Shown here piece by piece: positions 60,866-64,000 of a stretch of DNA of 64,000 nucleotides. Position numbers and translations under genes: made by a program. Under the pieces are notes generated by a model. That model searched no databases, was not told where the DNA came from, and saw only the letters and a program-made list of their open reading frames with translations. Origin of the DNA: Pyropia yezoensis. Its lineage: Eukaryota > Rhodophyta > Bangiophyceae > Bangiales > Bangiaceae. Within the stretch, counting starts at the first letter, position 1; each line of letters begins with the position of its first letter. The DNA lies in NCBI GenBank assembly GCA_009829735.1, contig CM020618.1, positions 25,016,143-25,080,142 of the forward strand. The letters are read 5' to 3'.

Positions 60866-63800
60866 TATCGTGCTTTTCTATAAAATGCCCGGACACGGGG
60901 CTGCGGCGTTTCTCATGTCAGAGGTGGACCACCAAGTCGCAGGGCGTGGGCAGCCAATGGCAGCCCAGGCCTGTCCACGTGCCTGGACCTGCTTCCGGTA
61001 CTTTGGTGAGTGCCGTTGACCCAGGCCAGTCCTCACAGGAGATGTCCATATTTGATGCGAGTTGGCTGCTTGCCTGGTGGCCCCTTCTCCGCGATCGATC
61101 GAGGCCCGTTCCTAAGAGACCCGGTGTGAATGGGATCTGCAAGCATTCAAAGTCTACCTTGTACATTTCCTGGCACATCGCGATAATTCTTGAGATCGAC
61201 CGATGAAGGCTCGACAGCCACACATTGGCAAGCCTCGAGTTGGCAGTCACTTTTTGAAATCCGTGGAATGCTTTTGGTGGCGGATTGTCCGCCACCGTCG
61301 GCGCCTCCACTTACCGTAGTCGCAGCGATCTGGTCCCGCGACGGCTGCCGGCGATCGGCGGCGGCGGCGGCGGCGGCGACGGGAGCCTTGGTGACGTCGG
61401 CGGTAGCGACGGTGGTGGCGATCATGGTGTGCTGTCGTAGTGCTCGCCGTCCGTCTTTTTGGCGGCGGTGGGTGTCCGTGGCGACTGTGGCGGCGGCCCC
61501 GTCCTTGGCGACTGTGGCGGCGGCCCCGTCCGTAGCGATGGCGGCGGTTGACGGTCGTGACGTCGGTGGGCGTCAGCGCGGCGATGGCTGTCGATGGCGA
61601 CCTCGACGGCATCGGCAGGTGTGCTCGTCTGTGGTGGTGGAGGGGGGGGGGGGGGGGGGGGGGGCGGTGGAGTGGGGGGGGGGGGCGGTGGAGGGGGGGG
61701 CAGGGGGGGGGCTGCGGTGGCTGTGGGTGGTGAGCGTCAGTGGGGGGGGGGATGGTTGCTGTGGCTGTGGTGGTGGACGACGGTGGAGGGGGGGGACGGT
61801 TGCCATGATGTTTGATGAGTTGTCGGCGGGGGAGGGGTCGGCGTGGCTGCGGCGATGCTCGTCTGCGGCGGCGGCAAGGGCGGGTGCGCTCATCCACGGC
61901 GGCAAGTGGTGTCCACGTCTGTGGCGATTTAGGTGGGGGGAGGCGCACGACGGCGTTATTGGTGTGATGATGGGCCGGGGGGGGGGCTGCCGTGGTTGTG
62001 ATGGTGGGGGTGGGAAGGGGGGGGATGGCCTTGTGGGTGACGGGCGGCGGGGGACGGTGGTAAGGGAAGCTATACGGAGGGTGGGGGGGACTTTTTCGTT
62101 GAGCGCTCGTGGTGGTAGGGGTGGTGGATGCTTGGAGAGGCGGTGGGTGGTAGGAGGGGGATGGGTTGCGGGAAAGTGGGGGGGGGGGGGGGGGGTGCTT
62201 GAGTTTGTGGGGTGCTTGGGGGGAGGAGGTGCTCGGGGGGCGGGGGGTCGTTGGGGGCGACCCTGCCGCCTCTGTTTTCTTTTCACTAGTTTTTCCCATG
62301 TTCTCTTTTCCCGTAGCGTTGAAGTGGTGGGCAAGCGTTATGGCTGGTCGCCGTGGCTGTTTGGCAGGTGCACGGGACTGCGGCGTTGGCGGCGGTGGGC
62401 TGGGGCGGTCATGGACGGGGACGGTTGCGGGGATGTCGTCGCTGTGGCCATCTTCCGCGACGGTTTTCCGCCGCGGTGGTTCTCGTGGCCGCCCCCGGTT
62501 GTGACGACAAAGGGATGGGGGTGGCGGCGGCGGCGATTGTGCTCTGGGGGTGCAGGCGAGCGGCGACAGCGATTGTGGCTGGGAGGGGTGGTGACCATCG
62601 CTGCTGCGCGGTGGGGTTATGGGAGGGGAAGGAGTGGCGGCCGTGAAGGTGCCACTTCTGGGGACGCTGATTGTCCTCGTCCGTCGTGGTGGAGGAGTGG
62701 TTGGGGGGGTGGACGCAACGACTGCGTTGGCGTGCTAATGGGGGCCGGAGGAGGGGACAGCTGTTGTCGTCTTGTTAGGAGCGGGGGGGCTCGGCGATGA
62801 TGGTGCCGGCTGTGTTGGGATGACGGTAAGAGGAGCACGACGTGGGGGGGGGGAAGGGGATGGCCGCAGAGAGCTCGTGGTCGTGCTGCTTGGTTGGGTA
62901 CTGGGGGGTGGCTTGTGCTGGGAGGAGCTTCGTGCTGGGGGGAAGGCGGCTGTTAGGCAGGGGGGGGGGGGGCTGGGGGGGGGCGGGGATGTAGGGGTGG
63001 TGGGGTCGCCACCGCAGGGTCTTTTTCTTAGCCCAACTGTTGTAAATCTTCTATTTCTTCTTGCGTTGTTGTGATAGGCCCGCTTCGTGGCTGTTCGTGA
63101 TGGTGGAGAACGGCTGTGGAGGCGCCGCGGAGGTTGGCTCGTAGAGGGACGGGGCGACTTCCCCCTGCCGCCGGGCGCCTCCTCGTGGGTGGTGGCACGG
63201 GGCGACGGCGACGTTGCCGGCTGCTGTGCCGCCTCGGCGCGCGCGGCCGCCGGCTCCACCGGGCGCCCGCGCTCGGGGCCGCCCGTCCGTGGCAGCGGCG
63301 GTCGCTTGCGCACACAACGGGCGACGGCGGCGGCGGGAGTCGCGGCCGCGGCGGCCGCGTCGGGGGTGACGGGGCCAGCTGCCGTAGCAGGGGTGGGGGG
63401 TGCGGCGACCGCGGCGCTGGCCTTGGTGGATGCGGTTGGCGGCGGTGGCACCTCCTCGGGCGCCGTGAGGGCCACCTCTTCCCACCGCACGCGCGAGGCG
63501 GGCGCCGCCGCCACCGCCGGAGCTGCCGCCGTTGCCGCCGCGGCGACGGCCGCCGCCCCCTCGCCCTCACCTCGCAGCCCGCCTGGGTGCGGCAGCGGCG
63601 GGGACAAAAGGGAGGCCACAGCCTTGGCACCCGCGGACGCGCGGGCGGCCTCCCCCCCCACCGCAGCCGCCGGGCGGGGAGCGCGCGCGGCCGGGGGGGC
63701 ACGGCGCCCGCCCCCGTGACCCCCCCCCCCCCGCCCCCCCCCCGCGCCCCTGGACCCTCGAGGGTATGCACGGCGGTGGCGGTGTCTTCCTTTTTTTTTG

Positions 63801-64000
63801 TCACATGGGCGCACAGCCCGCCCCCGCCCCCGCTTCCCGGCCCCTCCCTTCCCACCAAGACCATGCTTCCGGACCGCTGCCACCGCCCCCCTCACTCGAC
63901 CGCTTCCTCTGCCGCAACGGCGGCAATGGCGTCGACCCTGAGCAGATCCCCCCCAGGTGCACCCCCTTCCCCCCCTCCGCCCTCACCTCCCCCCCTCCCC
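60866..64000 (+). mobile_element. TIR element family, copy Z (runs off window)
   Basis: Begins with the same terminal repeat as X and Y and matches 35919-39053 almost base for base at a constant offset of 24947, with a few small compensating indels in G and C runs. It shares the frameshift in the first exon with Y. The G-run cluster is at 61637-62220. The right end lies outside the window. Confidence 0.92.

Overview
The window is nuclear DNA of a GC-rich photosynthetic eukaryote, most likely a bangiophyte red alga of the Porphyra/Pyropia type. The reasons are very GC-rich coding sequence, Ala/Gly/Pro/Arg-rich proteins, eukaryotic transposable elements, a few plausible GT..AG introns, and a nuclear gene for a bacterial/plastid-type double GTPase, Der (EngA). 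The taxon is an inference; there is no rRNA or other marker gene. No tRNA, rRNA or CRISPR was seen.

Layout. 1-5184: 5' part (element sense is the minus strand) of a damaged Ty3/Gypsy chromovirus, family A copy 1. 5185-5763: host exon. 5764-15142: an intact family A element (copy 2) with seemingly identical 468-bp LTRs, a GGGAC target duplication, gag, a chromodomain pol, and a large ORF on the opposite strand between pol and the 3' LTR. 15143-16005: the host gene resumes in frame. 16006-20882: an internally deleted Ty1/Copia element with 570-bp LTRs in the same host locus. 20883-20951: last recognisable host piece. 21456-24101: Der GTPase. 24943-about 27930, 35919-41480 and 60866-64000: three copies of one TIR element family. 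28530-29480 and 32902-33981: a PIF/Harbinger-like accessory protein and transposase, facing each other. 35264-35905 and 41653-43102: two smaller TIR elements. 44753-49204: exon-like minus-strand pieces including a Ulp1/C48 protease motif. 49205-59877: a second Gypsy chromovirus (family B; 362-bp LTRs, CCGGC target duplication), degenerate, with a homologous opposite-strand ORF. 59878-60865: flanking DNA with a candidate ORF.

Main observations. (1) Two divergent Gypsy families carry homologous, collinear ORFs of about 650 and 790 codons on the strand opposite gag-pol. (2) Both families are filled with short perfect hairpins. Family A hairpins mostly have a 5-nt loop near N-A-(C/G)-T-T, and one LTR stem shows a compensatory A:T to C:G change. 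Family B hairpins have loops of 0-4 nt. (3) gag and pol are joined by a textbook -1 frameshift signal: heptamer GGGAAAC, 6-nt spacer and an 11-bp stem. The heptamer and the gag end SAGNE recur in family B. (4) One host membrane-protein gene has been hit by three LTR retrotransposons, and its reading frame joins exactly across the youngest insertion.
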